NCBI RefSeq assembly: GCF_900129215.1
Contig: NZ_FQUQ01000003.1
Coordinates: forward strand, 266,101 to 330,100
Direction of reading: 5' to 3'
From: Pedobacter caeni
Lineage (GTDB): Bacteria; Bacteroidota; Bacteroidia; Sphingobacteriales; Sphingobacteriaceae
Length of the DNA: 64,000 nucleotides
Shown piece by piece: positions 55,001-63,288 of the stretch; within the stretch, counting starts at the first letter, position 1, and the number at the start of each line of letters is the position of its first letter. Made by a program: the position numbers and the translations under genes. Under the pieces are notes generated by a model. That model saw only the letters and a program-made list of their open reading frames with translations. It did no database searches and had not been told where the DNA came from.

Positions 55001-55412
55001 GGGCATATTTATCCGATACATATTTGGAAGGGATCAGTTTAATGAGGCTTTGTATGCTAAAGTTGAAAACATTTCTTATGAATCTATAAGGACCAATCAG
55101 GATAAACGTGCTTTGTACGACAGATGGCAACAGCCTGGAGACGTATCCCAGTTTAAAGGAATCTCCATCTCGGCCACCACACCAAAGTCGTCCAGGTTCG
55201 TCCAAAAGGAAAACTCTTTTAGTGGAGAATCTTTAAATCTTGGCTATGAGATTAAAGGAAGGAGATGGCTTGACCATGCCTACCTCTCTGCATTGAACAT
55301 CACGGCGTATTCAAACGACCTGTTTTATACTTCGACCATCAGAAGAGAACGTGGTATCAATTATCCATTCGCGCGTTCGGTGTCTATGAGTATCCGGGCA
55401 ACATTTAAATAA
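52044..55412 (+). CDS. SusC/RagA-type TonB-dependent receptor with STN domain
   Basis: A 1122-residue outer-membrane transporter. After the signal sequence (about residues 20-45) come an STN domain (about 47-115, EAPLEQIIQKIRKQSGYDFFYN), a CarboxypepD_reg-like domain (about 128-205, GKVLDETGKPIPGASVRVKG), a plug ending ITILKDASSTAIYGSRASNG, and a beta barrel ending in FK. The STN domain and the sigma/FecR pair upstream point to substrate-induced expression. The long first 20 residues before the hydrophobic core are common in this subfamily. Confidence 0.96.
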   Translation: MNFYRTSKHGISSHVYARILLKLKLTFIILTTVILQVSATGYAQITLKEKEAPLEQIIQKIRKQSGYDFFYNAGILARAMPVTLDVQNASVEEVLELCFRDQPLSYRIEQKTIVLQSAEFRMLVNRMLMITGKVLDETGKPIPGASVRVKGANTKAVATNSEGQFRIVADPEKDVLLISYIGYKTQEIRLKGNQSQILVRMEVSETAMKDVVITGMMTRKKTSFTGATASFSGDELKMLGNQNIIQSLKTLDPSFIQIENNALGSNPNVLPTIELRGQTSISTEGLRDQFSSDPNQPLFILDGFESSLRTIIDLDMNTVASITILKDASSTAIYGSRASNGVIVIETKKPEPGKIRFSYTSDLRVEMPDLSSYNMMNAAEKLRFEKLAGRYKERNSSVDQQIRLDSLYSARLQEVEKGVNTYWLNKPIQTGFSQRHSVNASGGDQALRYDIGANIRKNNATMIGSKRDDWGANVNLSYRSGIFNISNRVYVNGSEGADSPYGKFSEWVGTNPYYRYMGSSQRYLEVVPSASYNAEGVDSHKNERIVNPAYNAGLNSFNKSSSFNVQNNFQLTADFTKSLRLQLNAQIVKNTSDSTVFVSPLNSEYENETDPTLRGSYKYQKKGELNYTINASLTYAKVFRQLHSLTAYLRTEVAQNNKNLNGYDALGFPNASNGNPAFAYGYDLGSNPNAANSLSRRNSIVASVNYSYDQRYNVDLNLNVDGSTAFGSENRYAPYYSGGLSWNINRERFMKHLTWLNGLRLRGNIGLTGNQNFGNVSQSVYKYYSSINSSGQGVSLAALGAPGLKWQKTLQTSLGLDAVLFNSKLNLQFNAYRKYTDPLVVAVTLPSSTGLYNFPFNAGVSTVKGIESTISFSPIRKPGHMVWTLGATGAMATQKYSEFNNKLTSLNTELSESNALVRYRDGYSVNDIWAVPSLGIDPGTGREVFLKKDGQQTFVYSTDDQVVVGNSRPKAEGVFSSTFYYKGFTAGIFIRYIFGRDQFNEALYAKVENISYESIRTNQDKRALYDRWQQPGDVSQFKGISISATTPKSSRFVQKENSFSGESLNLGYEIKGRRWLDHAYLSALNITAYSNDLFYTSTIRRERGINYPFARSVSMSIRATFK

Positions 55413-55420
55413 TTATAACG

Positions 55421-56857
55421 ATGAAAAAGGAATTTTATAAATACATATTATTGGCGATCGTCCTGTTTTCGCTGGGCAGTTGCAGCAAATGGCTGGATGT
55501 GAAACCCGAAGATAAATTCGTAGAAGATCAATTGTATTCTTCGCCTCAGGGTTTTGCGGATGCCTTAAATGGATTTTACATCAATAATGGAAGTGCCTCG
55601 CTGTATGGTGGTACTTTAACGATGACCACCATAGACGTGCTTGCACAGCTCTACAATGTCGGTTCTACACATAAAGAGTACACCATGTCGGTCTACAATT
55701 ATGAAGAGAAGACTTCAAAGTCAAAGATTGATGAGATCTGGACCAATTTATACGCGAACATCGCAAATGTCAATAAGTTTCTGGAGAGCCTGAATACCTA
55801 TGGGCAGGTATTGGATGCTAAAACACTGGATCAGTATAAGGGGGAGGCGATCGGCCTGAGGGCTTTTTATTATTTCGACCTGATGCGGATGTTCAGCAAA
55901 CCGTATACTACTGCTGATTCTTTAACCGTGGTCCTTCCTTATTACGATAAAGTGGGGTATGACATTTCAGAATTTAAACCTGCAAATTTTGTAATGCAAA
56001 AGGTATTGAGTGATCTGAGTAATGCGGAGTCTTTGCTTCTGAACTCCGATCCTGTTCTTACGCAGGCCAGAGTAAGCAAGCCTTCCCTTAGCTATGGCAG
56101 GGATGGACGCACCTACAGAATGAATTATTATGCGGTTAAAGCATTGCAGGCACGTGTGAATTTGTGGAAAGGGGATAAAACAACGGCATTGACGATCGCT
56201 AAAAGTTTAATCGTACAGCAGGATAAATTTCCCTGGACCACACTTGCAGACCTCAATGTCCCTGCGGTAAGCAACAAGGTTTTCGCCACAGAAATGATCT
56301 TTGGAGCAGAAAGTCCGCGGATGCAGGATCAGTTCCTGAACGTGTTTAGCCCTACACTTTTTGATGATAAAATCCTTGCTCCAAATTCCACCGGCACATT
56401 TATCAACAACACAGTGTTTGAAAATCTGCCCAACGACTATCGTAGTCAGTTTATATGGAAAGTAGCGGGCAAGCCCTATCCAACGTTTTTTAAATATCAG
56501 GTGGGAGGAAATATATCCTATAATTTCAATAACACTGTACCTCTGATCAAGATGTCTGAAATGTACCTGATTGCCGCAGAATCCGATCCGGATAACGCCG
56601 CAGGTATTGGTTATTTAAACACTTTGAGAACCAAAAGAAATATAGCTGCTTTGCCTTTAACGCTATCGGCGACAGAGTTAAATACGAACATCATGAAGGA
56701 GTACCGTAGGGAGTTTTATGGGGAGGGGCAGTTGTTCTATTATTATAAGCGTACAAAAGCGGCATCACTGATTGCCGGTGCGACAAATACTTCAATGAAT
56801 ATCAATGCCTCCAGCTACGTGTTTCCTGTACCCTTATCCGAAACCACACCAAGATAA
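55421..56857 (+). CDS. SusD/RagB-family nutrient-binding lipoprotein
   Basis: A 478-residue surface lipoprotein (signal ending LGSC, Cys21) that partners the SusC upstream, 8 bases away. RagB/SusD features include KWLDVKPEDKFVEDQLYSSPQGFADALNG split over residues 23-51, GEAIGLRAFYYFDLMRMFSKPY, VPLIKMSEMYLIAAES and YRREFYGEGQLFYYYKR. It should bind the substrate and close over the transporter. Confidence 0.95.
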   Translation: MKKEFYKYILLAIVLFSLGSCSKWLDVKPEDKFVEDQLYSSPQGFADALNGFYINNGSASLYGGTLTMTTIDVLAQLYNVGSTHKEYTMSVYNYEEKTSKSKIDEIWTNLYANIANVNKFLESLNTYGQVLDAKTLDQYKGEAIGLRAFYYFDLMRMFSKPYTTADSLTVVLPYYDKVGYDISEFKPANFVMQKVLSDLSNAESLLLNSDPVLTQARVSKPSLSYGRDGRTYRMNYYAVKALQARVNLWKGDKTTALTIAKSLIVQQDKFPWTTLADLNVPAVSNKVFATEMIFGAESPRMQDQFLNVFSPTLFDDKILAPNSTGTFINNTVFENLPNDYRSQFIWKVAGKPYPTFFKYQVGGNISYNFNNTVPLIKMSEMYLIAAESDPDNAAGIGYLNTLRTKRNIAALPLTLSATELNTNIMKEYRREFYGEGQLFYYYKRTKAASLIAGATNTSMNINASSYVFPVPLSETTPR

Positions 56858-56881
56858 ACCTGAACCCAATTAAATAAAATT

Positions 56882-57673
56882 ATGAAAAAGAGATTAGTTT
56901 ATTTAAGCCTGTTGTTCATGACGATAACAATGGCATGCAAAAAACAAGGCCTCGCCCTTTTTGATGATCAGAGTAGCCAAAACAGCATTTATTTCCCTTT
57001 GGCAGAAACAGCTACGAGGTTCGATTTTTCCTTTGGTTATATCAAACCTGATGTGCCGGATACTACACTTAAAATTGTGGTCAGGGCGATTGGTAGTGTT
57101 GCAGATCATGACAGAGCTTACCATCTTTCTATTGCTGATAGCAGCACGATGAAAGCTGGATTGGATTATCAGTTCATGAATGAAAAGTTTGTGATTAAAG
57201 CAGGCGCGGTGGCTGATACGCTGAGAATAAAAATGAAGCGTAACGCAGGAATGAAGAAGGACAGTCTGTTTATGTACCTGGATTTAAAACCCAACGAAAA
57301 TTTTGTGAACAGCCTGTTGAGCCGTGAGGAAGTCAGCGGAGGAAAAAAGGTAACCAAGTACTTCACCAGGTTAAAAGTGAAAGTCGATGACATCGCCGGG
57401 ATACCCTGGTTCTGGACAACAGGGAAAAGCCCTGCTGCATCATTTGTGATTGCATACCTCGGGACTTTTGGAACCAATAAGTTTCAGACGATGATCTCCC
57501 GGTACGGGCTTGATGTGAGTAAAATTACAGCGGAAAAGTACATTCCGCCAACTACCCAGATCATTGGGTGGGCTAACGGAATGAAGGCCTATCTGGATCA
57601 GATGACTGCAATGGGAACACCTGTGTATGAAACAGATGGATCGTTGATGAAGATGGGGCTGAGTGCTAAATAA
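56882..57673 (+). CDS. DUF4843 lipoprotein
   Basis: A 263-residue lipoprotein (signal ending TMAC, Cys19). It matches DUF4843 by FDDQSSQNSIYFPLAET near the start and IPWFWTTGKSPAASFVIAYLG in the C-terminal half. The family is confined to SusC/SusD loci and probably forms part of the surface capture complex. No catalytic residues are seen. Confidence 0.87.
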   Translation: MKKRLVYLSLLFMTITMACKKQGLALFDDQSSQNSIYFPLAETATRFDFSFGYIKPDVPDTTLKIVVRAIGSVADHDRAYHLSIADSSTMKAGLDYQFMNEKFVIKAGAVADTLRIKMKRNAGMKKDSLFMYLDLKPNENFVNSLLSREEVSGGKKVTKYFTRLKVKVDDIAGIPWFWTTGKSPAASFVIAYLGTFGTNKFQTMISRYGLDVSKITAEKYIPPTTQIIGWANGMKAYLDQMTAMGTPVYETDGSLMKMGLSAK

Positions 57674-57692
57674 ATATGAATTTATATAAGAT

Positions 57693-59231
57693 ATGACCAT
57701 GATTAAAAATAAAATATCAATAGTTTTTTGGTTGATGGTAACCGCCATTATGATCAGCTCCTCCTGTAGAAAAGACCTGGGGAATTATGAATATAAAGAG
57801 ATAAACGAAGTCGGAATTACAGATATAAAGGAATCTTACGAAGCGATAAGCGGTCAGAAAATTGAAATCCGGCCAACCCTGCAGTTTACAAAGGATTCCG
57901 GTAATGATACCAGCAAATATAGCTATGAGTGGTTTGCGGTGGACGACAGTTCAGCACCTGTGGTGAAGAAACCAATAGCCAAAACCCATGATTTAAACTG
58001 GGTGGTAAACCTGCCCTCAATTCCTAAGCGATACCTGGGCTATTATGTTGTGACTGAAAAAAGTACGGGCATTACCTGGAGGACCACTTTCTCCTTAAAG
58101 GTGAACACCAATATCGCTGATGGATGGCTGATCTTGAACGAGGTAAATAACGAGGCCAGACTGGATTTCTATAATTACCTTTCTTCCAGTCAGAATTTCC
58201 TGTATTACAATGATATTTTAAGCTCTCAAACGACCATCAAATTAAGTGGTAAACCTAAATTACTTTATTTCTATAACAGGAGAGATCCTTTCTCCAATGT
58301 AAGTGGCCGTGCAATCTTTGTAGGGACGGATAAGGATACTTATATCATCAATACCCAGAATAATACTTTTAGTAGTTATGTGAGCATGCTATCTATCATT
58401 AATGGATATGCTCCACCTCCATATTATGCACAAAAGGTACGTTCTCAGGCTACCTGGCTGGCCTATCTGCTGGATAGTAAGGGACAATTGTTCTTTGAGA
58501 ATTCCACACAGGCCACCGCATTCGGAAACAGGGTCAACAGATTGAGCAATGGACAACTGATTAATATCTCTCCTTATTTTGCGGAGTATTACGGTGGTAC
58601 CCTCAGCTCTTATGCCCTGATGTATGATGTCGACAACAAAAGATTCATTGAACATAAAGACATCAACACTTCTTCTTCTGTTCCTGCTACTTCCTCTACT
58701 TTGCTTGATCCGGGGAATGTAGGGATGGACCTGATGTATATGGATTCTACACCAGCCTTGTCGGGGCAGACTTACGCCGTGTTTAAGGATAGCAAAGGGA
58801 AAGTGTTTTTAGCCAGGATCGTGTGTAACAATACGGCATTTGATCCTGTTGCTTTCGATGAGGTCAGCACAGCTCCGGAGATGGCAAATGCGACTCAGTT
58901 TGCGATTGACCCGGTGGAGGGTTATGTGATGTATCTGGCGGGATCTAAAATCTACAGGTACAATCCATTTGACCGTAGCAATACGATGGTAGTCGACCTG
59001 GGATCAAGAAAAGTGAGCCTGATCAAGTATCACAAAATGTTGTACAACCGCTCAAATGTTCGCTACGCAGAATATGCTAAGAAGTTAATTATTTGCAGCT
59101 ATGATGAGGCCAATCCTGCTACTTCAGGTAAAATGGAGTTATACAATGTGCCAAACTTAAATGGGGCACTTACCTTATTCGGCTCCTTTGACGGATTAGG
59201 GAAAATTGTTGAAGTGAGCTACAGAGAATAA
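57693..59231 (+). CDS. PKD-like family lipoprotein
   Basis: A 512-residue lipoprotein (signal ending SSSC, near residue 25). It opens with the family's RKDLGNYEYKEINEV and a PKD-like Ig domain (YSYEWFAVDD), and continues with repeated beta-strand segments such as GWLILNEVNNEARLDFY that suggest a propeller. It is normally the partner of DUF4843 in SusC/SusD loci. It ends in a TAATG overlap with an upstream possible start of the next gene, so translation may be coupled. Confidence 0.85.
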   Translation: MTMIKNKISIVFWLMVTAIMISSSCRKDLGNYEYKEINEVGITDIKESYEAISGQKIEIRPTLQFTKDSGNDTSKYSYEWFAVDDSSAPVVKKPIAKTHDLNWVVNLPSIPKRYLGYYVVTEKSTGITWRTTFSLKVNTNIADGWLILNEVNNEARLDFYNYLSSSQNFLYYNDILSSQTTIKLSGKPKLLYFYNRRDPFSNVSGRAIFVGTDKDTYIINTQNNTFSSYVSMLSIINGYAPPPYYAQKVRSQATWLAYLLDSKGQLFFENSTQATAFGNRVNRLSNGQLINISPYFAEYYGGTLSSYALMYDVDNKRFIEHKDINTSSSVPATSSTLLDPGNVGMDLMYMDSTPALSGQTYAVFKDSKGKVFLARIVCNNTAFDPVAFDEVSTAPEMANATQFAIDPVEGYVMYLAGSKIYRYNPFDRSNTMVVDLGSRKVSLIKYHKMLYNRSNVRYAEYAKKLIICSYDEANPATSGKMELYNVPNLNGALTLFGSFDGLGKIVEVSYRE

Positions 59232-59269
59232 TGTTTAATTCTGAAAAAAATAACCATACCGATAAAACC

Positions 59270-60652
59270 ATGAATTTTAGAAAAATATTTGCCATAGTGG
59301 CATTGTCCGTCAGCACTTTTGCGGCAAGTGCACAATTACCGGTAGAGGTTACCGGATTGTTGATGAAAAAGAAGATGCTTCCGGTTAAACTCTTTAAAGT
59401 AAAAGAGGGAAAGGCCGTAGAAATTGCAAGTTCCACCCCAGGGGAAAAGGGAAAGTTTGGATTCATTTTTTACCCTGAATATGAAGGGTTGTATGTAATT
59501 GGTACCGGTCAGGCTGTAAGTCCGAACGACAATTATAAGTTTTATTTTAAGGGGGGTGAAAAACTATCTTTCTCTATCCAGGATTCCAGTTATGTGCTTA
59601 CCGGTAAGTTGAACTCTAAAGAAAATGTAATAATGACCCAATGGCATGACCTCGTTTTCCCTTTGGAACATAAGTCGGTTAACTTTATGAAGGTTCAAAG
59701 TATTTATAAAGATTTTTTTCCTCAGCTGGAAGAAATTGCAGCAAAATCAAAAGTATTCCTGAAAGAAAAGAGTACCGGAAATGGGAAGTTTGATCAGCGG
59801 ATCAAACAATACATGGCCTGGGATATGGCTGGATATGCGACCAATTTCATAAATACGCCACGTTCGGCACATCCATCTGTAGAAGAATGGAGTCCGTTTT
59901 ATGCCACAATTAAAGCGACGGATTTTGCGGGAAACGCCGCTTTAGTTTACCAGCAACCCTGGGGATTACGGATGCTTACCGGGATGATCATGGTTAATCA
60001 GCGACAACAAAACACGAAATACGCACTGGGTTTGGAAGGGCTGAAGAATACGCTGGCTTTTTTGCCTAACGATACTTTAAAGGGAGATGTGGTACTGGAC
60101 CATGCAGAAAGAGCTAAAAGCCATGAAACCTATAAAGAGCTGATAGATACCTATGGTCAGTATGTGGTTACCAATAGCCAGAAAAAAAGAAGTATGGATA
60201 TTCTGGCTCCTTTGGCTTTACTAAAGGCGGGCGATGCTGCTTTTAAATTCTCCTATCCGGATAAAGAAGGGAACATCGTTACCATGGATCATTTAAAAGG
60301 GAAAGTTGTTTTGGTAGATGTATGGGCAACCTGGTGTGGACCATGCAAAGCAGAAATTCCTCATTTGAAAAAACTGGAGGAGGAGATGAAAGGCAGGGAT
60401 ATTTCTATTGTCAGCATCTCGGTAGATGAAGCTAAAGACAAAGATAAATGGCTTAAAATGATAGCTGATGATCATTTGGGAGGTACTCAGTTATTTGCTT
60501 CAGGCTGGGGTGACCTTGCTCAGTATTACAAGATCACCGGGATTCCACGTTTTATGGTCTTCGACAGGCAAGGTAAAATCGTTACGGTAGATTCTCCAAG
60601 GCCTTCAAGTCCGGAACTCAAGGCTTTGCTGGAAAAAACATTAGCAAAATAA
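59270..60652 (+). CDS. TlpA-like thioredoxin-fold protein
   Basis: A 460-residue secreted protein. The start at 59270 gives a clean signal peptide (MNFRKIFAIVALSVSTFAASAQ), although an in-frame ATG at 59231 overlaps the previous stop and could be used. An N-terminal DUF4369-like beta domain is followed by a helical middle and a C-terminal TlpA/AhpC-TSA thioredoxin domain with redox motif WCGPC (Cys356 and Cys359), then GIPRFMVFDRQG. It should reduce or shuffle disulfides in the periplasm and may process disulfide-bonded cargo of this locus. Confidence 0.92.
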   Translation: MNFRKIFAIVALSVSTFAASAQLPVEVTGLLMKKKMLPVKLFKVKEGKAVEIASSTPGEKGKFGFIFYPEYEGLYVIGTGQAVSPNDNYKFYFKGGEKLSFSIQDSSYVLTGKLNSKENVIMTQWHDLVFPLEHKSVNFMKVQSIYKDFFPQLEEIAAKSKVFLKEKSTGNGKFDQRIKQYMAWDMAGYATNFINTPRSAHPSVEEWSPFYATIKATDFAGNAALVYQQPWGLRMLTGMIMVNQRQQNTKYALGLEGLKNTLAFLPNDTLKGDVVLDHAERAKSHETYKELIDTYGQYVVTNSQKKRSMDILAPLALLKAGDAAFKFSYPDKEGNIVTMDHLKGKVVLVDVWATWCGPCKAEIPHLKKLEEEMKGRDISIVSISVDEAKDKDKWLKMIADDHLGGTQLFASGWGDLAQYYKITGIPRFMVFDRQGKIVTVDSPRPSSPELKALLEKTLAK

Positions 60653-60828
60653 TTGCTATTCAGACATTACATCGACGCTCTGTTTTGTGATTGGCCGTTC
60701 TATTAGTGGCTGGCCTGAATGGGATGTAGGAGTGGCAAGATCCTTCCTGCATCCCCATGGCATTCCCCCCCCCAGATGCGGATTTTAATGAAAAATAAAT
60801 GATTTTAAATAAGACAGATCTCAAAACA

Positions 60829-61983
60829 ATGAAAATATCAAAATTATATGTGCTGCTGTTGCTAATGGTCGTATGCCTGCAGGTTAATGCTCAGGAGAGC
60901 CAGTTTGTTAAAGTCAACTCCTGGAAAGAGTTGCTTGCAAAGGCAAAAAAAGAGAATAAACTGGTATTTGTGGATAGCTATTTTGTGGGCTGTCATCCCT
61001 GTAAACAAATGGACGATGAAGTATTCCCGCTTCCATCAGTCATGACCTTTATGAAGGAGAATTTCCTGAACGTTAAAATCGATTTTATGGTAGAAGAGCT
61101 TGGGAAGGAGCTGCAGGTGAAATATGCAGTCACGGGTTTTCCGACTTTCCTGATTTTAAACGGGGAGGGGTATCTGATTTCCAGGTTTTCAGGGTATCAG
61201 GAAGCGGATAAGTTTCAGGAACTGTTAAGCGAAGCAGTCTTGAAATCTAATAAGAAAGAGCTCTTAAGTGGATTTAGCACTTCAATGCAGGTTTCTTACC
61301 CTGATTTTTATCCTGCCATGTTCAAAGCGCGTCATCCAATGAAAACAGAAGCCGTTGTTGCCCATTTGGATCAAAGCAAGGATGTTCTGCTTGAATCTGA
61401 TGCAATCCCTTTTGTGATCAGTAAAAGCATCAATAAAAAATGGGATGACTATTTCTTGAAAAACTATGAATTGCTTGAGGAAAAATATGGTAAAGAGCTG
61501 ATCTGGGGGAAGCGTATTGCCATTATGAACCTGCGCCTGAAAGCTCTGGGCGGTACCCCTGATGAGGCCATTTTTAATGCTTTTCTTGTTGAGGTTAAAC
61601 CGCTTTTTTCTGAAAAAGATTGGGGCTATGCAAGGTTGGATATGGCTGAAGCCTATTATTACAACAGGCATAAAGACCATAAGTCATTTTTCAGATATGC
61701 TGCTCAAAACTATAATGATGATGACAATAAAATCCGTTACTTATCGATGTACCTGTATGGACCCAATGTTGATGCAGAGGAGAAAAAACTGTTTGTTCAA
61801 TGGATGAAAAAAGTAGTGAACAAAGATACTTCTTCCTCGGTTCTTGCTACTGCTGCAAGATTGATGTTAGATCAAAATGATCAGCAGGCAGCGAAAAAAT
61901 ATGCAGAATGGGGATTGATAAAGTCCCGACTGTTAAAAAAGAGCACCAGTTATTTTGAGGAAATACTGGCAAAAGGCTCCTGA
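60829..61983 (+). CDS. Secreted thioredoxin-like protein with CHPC motif
   Basis: A 384-residue protein with a signal peptide (MKISKLYVLLLLMVVCLQVNAQ; start at 60829 rather than 60799). The N-terminal 130 residues are a thioredoxin fold with CHPC (Cys55 and Cys58) and the cis-Pro region TGFPTFLILNGEG; the remainder is helical and not assigned. CHPC is like the redox centre of some DsbA/DsbD-type proteins. It is the second thioredoxin-fold gene in a row, but the 176-base gap may contain its own promoter. Confidence 0.88.
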   Translation: MKISKLYVLLLLMVVCLQVNAQESQFVKVNSWKELLAKAKKENKLVFVDSYFVGCHPCKQMDDEVFPLPSVMTFMKENFLNVKIDFMVEELGKELQVKYAVTGFPTFLILNGEGYLISRFSGYQEADKFQELLSEAVLKSNKKELLSGFSTSMQVSYPDFYPAMFKARHPMKTEAVVAHLDQSKDVLLESDAIPFVISKSINKKWDDYFLKNYELLEEKYGKELIWGKRIAIMNLRLKALGGTPDEAIFNAFLVEVKPLFSEKDWGYARLDMAEAYYYNRHKDHKSFFRYAAQNYNDDDNKIRYLSMYLYGPNVDAEEKKLFVQWMKKVVNKDTSSSVLATAARLMLDQNDQQAAKKYAEWGLIKSRLLKKSTSYFEEILAKGS

Positions 61984-62065
61984 GATGAAGAAGGGGCTGT
62001 ATTGACATCGTCTGAGTTATTTGGAAAAAAGGCAAATACCTGGTTTTACCTATACAAGCCCTAAC

Positions 62066-62093
62066 CTCGGTCTATACTCGGTGCAGACTCGGT
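62066..62093 (+). repeat. Three CTCGGT repeats at 11-bp spacing
   Basis: CTCGGT begins at 62066, 62077 and 62088. Because 11 bases is about one helical turn, the copies lie on one face of the DNA, as in sites for multimeric regulators. Confidence 0.6.
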
Positions 62094-62248
62094 CATAAGC
62101 GTATTAAAGGCGGGTAAGCATCGAGTAAGAATTGGGGGGGAATGAGGGATTCTTCAGGCAGGCCTGAATCTGGTATATCGTTGATAAGCGAAATCCTTAA
62201 CGTTCCTTTTTTCTGTTTTTAACGCTTGCGGTTTTGGAAGTAAAAACC

Positions 62249-62282
62249 TTTTCAGAATTAATACAATAATAAACTAAATTTG
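62249..62282 (+). promoter_or_regulatory. Promoter with near-zero leader before DUF4271
   Basis: TAAATTTG at 62275-62282 is a full -7 match, with a T-rich -33 candidate at 62249-62252 (22-base spacer). Only 5 bases separate the -7 box from the ATG at 62288. Confidence 0.45.
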
Positions 62283-62287
62283 CAGCA

Positions 62288-63271
62288 ATGAATTTAAACC
62301 GCATCATCCTGCTGCTTCTGATTTTTTTTGCTGCGGGCCTTCATGAGGGGTATGCCCAAATCGCAACTGTTCCCACAGATACCTTGCCGGCAAAGCGTAT
62401 TTTCCCACAAAAAATTGTGAAGGATGCAGCGTATTATGCCAGAATGAAGTATGTAACGGATTCCATTATTACACATACCTGGATTCTGCCGGATTCCCTG
62501 ATCGATAAAAATATCATTATCGACAGTATCCTGAAAGCAAATATTTCTAAGAACACAGGCCTTTATAACCGCTATACTGAAATGGGTTCGACAAAAAAGA
62601 TCAGTCCTTTCAGAACCGGAAAACCAAACCCGAAAGGGGAGATCTGGGTTCTTGGGGTACTGGCCATTTTGCTGGCGATCTTTTCTGCGCTCAAAATCTC
62701 CTTCTCCAAGCAGTTGCAAAGCATCATTCAATCGTTCTTTAGCAACCGTGTTCTGAACAACCTCAATAAGGAAGATAACCTCTTTACCTCATGGCCATTT
62801 CTACTGTTATTTGTGCAGTTTGGCTTTACTCTGGGCATGTTCTTTTACCTGGTTTCCCAGTATTATCACGTCACTTTCTCCAGTAGCGGGTTCCAGTTTT
62901 ATGTAAGTATTTCGATACTTATTGTGGTCTTATATGTTCTTAAAATTATCATTTTACGGATGTTAGGCTACCTTTTTGATGTGCAGAAAGCCGTAAATGA
63001 ATATGTTTCTATATTATATTTAAGTTACTTTAATCTTGCTCTGGTATTCATTCCATTGGTAATTGCATTTGCCTTATCTCCTTTAAGGTATGGACCTTAC
63101 TATGTGGCAGCTTCTTTTGTACTTCTGGCAATTATTTTCACTTTCCAGTTTATCCGCGCAGGAATTAACATTTTATCTCATTATAGATTTAGTAAAGTCT
63201 ATTTATTTTTGTACTTTTGTGCCCTCGAAATTTGCCCTATATTAATATTAATCAAGGCAATAGGATTTTAA
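62288..63271 (+). CDS. DUF4271 membrane protein
   Basis: A 327-residue protein with a signal peptide (about residues 1-23), a periplasmic stretch rich in Thr, Ile and Asp (residues 24-115), and six or seven membrane helices to the end. It matches DUF4271, a Bacteroidetes family of unknown function usually found next to a uroporphyrinogen-III synthase gene, as here (17 bases). Confidence 0.88.
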   Translation: MNLNRIILLLLIFFAAGLHEGYAQIATVPTDTLPAKRIFPQKIVKDAAYYARMKYVTDSIITHTWILPDSLIDKNIIIDSILKANISKNTGLYNRYTEMGSTKKISPFRTGKPNPKGEIWVLGVLAILLAIFSALKISFSKQLQSIIQSFFSNRVLNNLNKEDNLFTSWPFLLLFVQFGFTLGMFFYLVSQYYHVTFSSSGFQFYVSISILIVVLYVLKIIILRMLGYLFDVQKAVNEYVSILYLSYFNLALVFIPLVIAFALSPLRYGPYYVAASFVLLAIIFTFQFIRAGINILSHYRFSKVYLFLYFCALEICPILILIKAIGF

Positions 63272-63288
63272 AGCGGTAATTAGGTAAA

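Larger units (their letters stand above)
61984..62287. other. 304-base intergenic region with phased repeats
   Basis: No gene is seen. It contains three CTCGGT copies spaced exactly 11 bases apart (62066-62093), a seven-G run (62134-62140), the palindrome TTCAGGC-AG-GCCTGAA (62153-62168) and the DUF4271 promoter (62249-62282). Confidence 0.7.
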
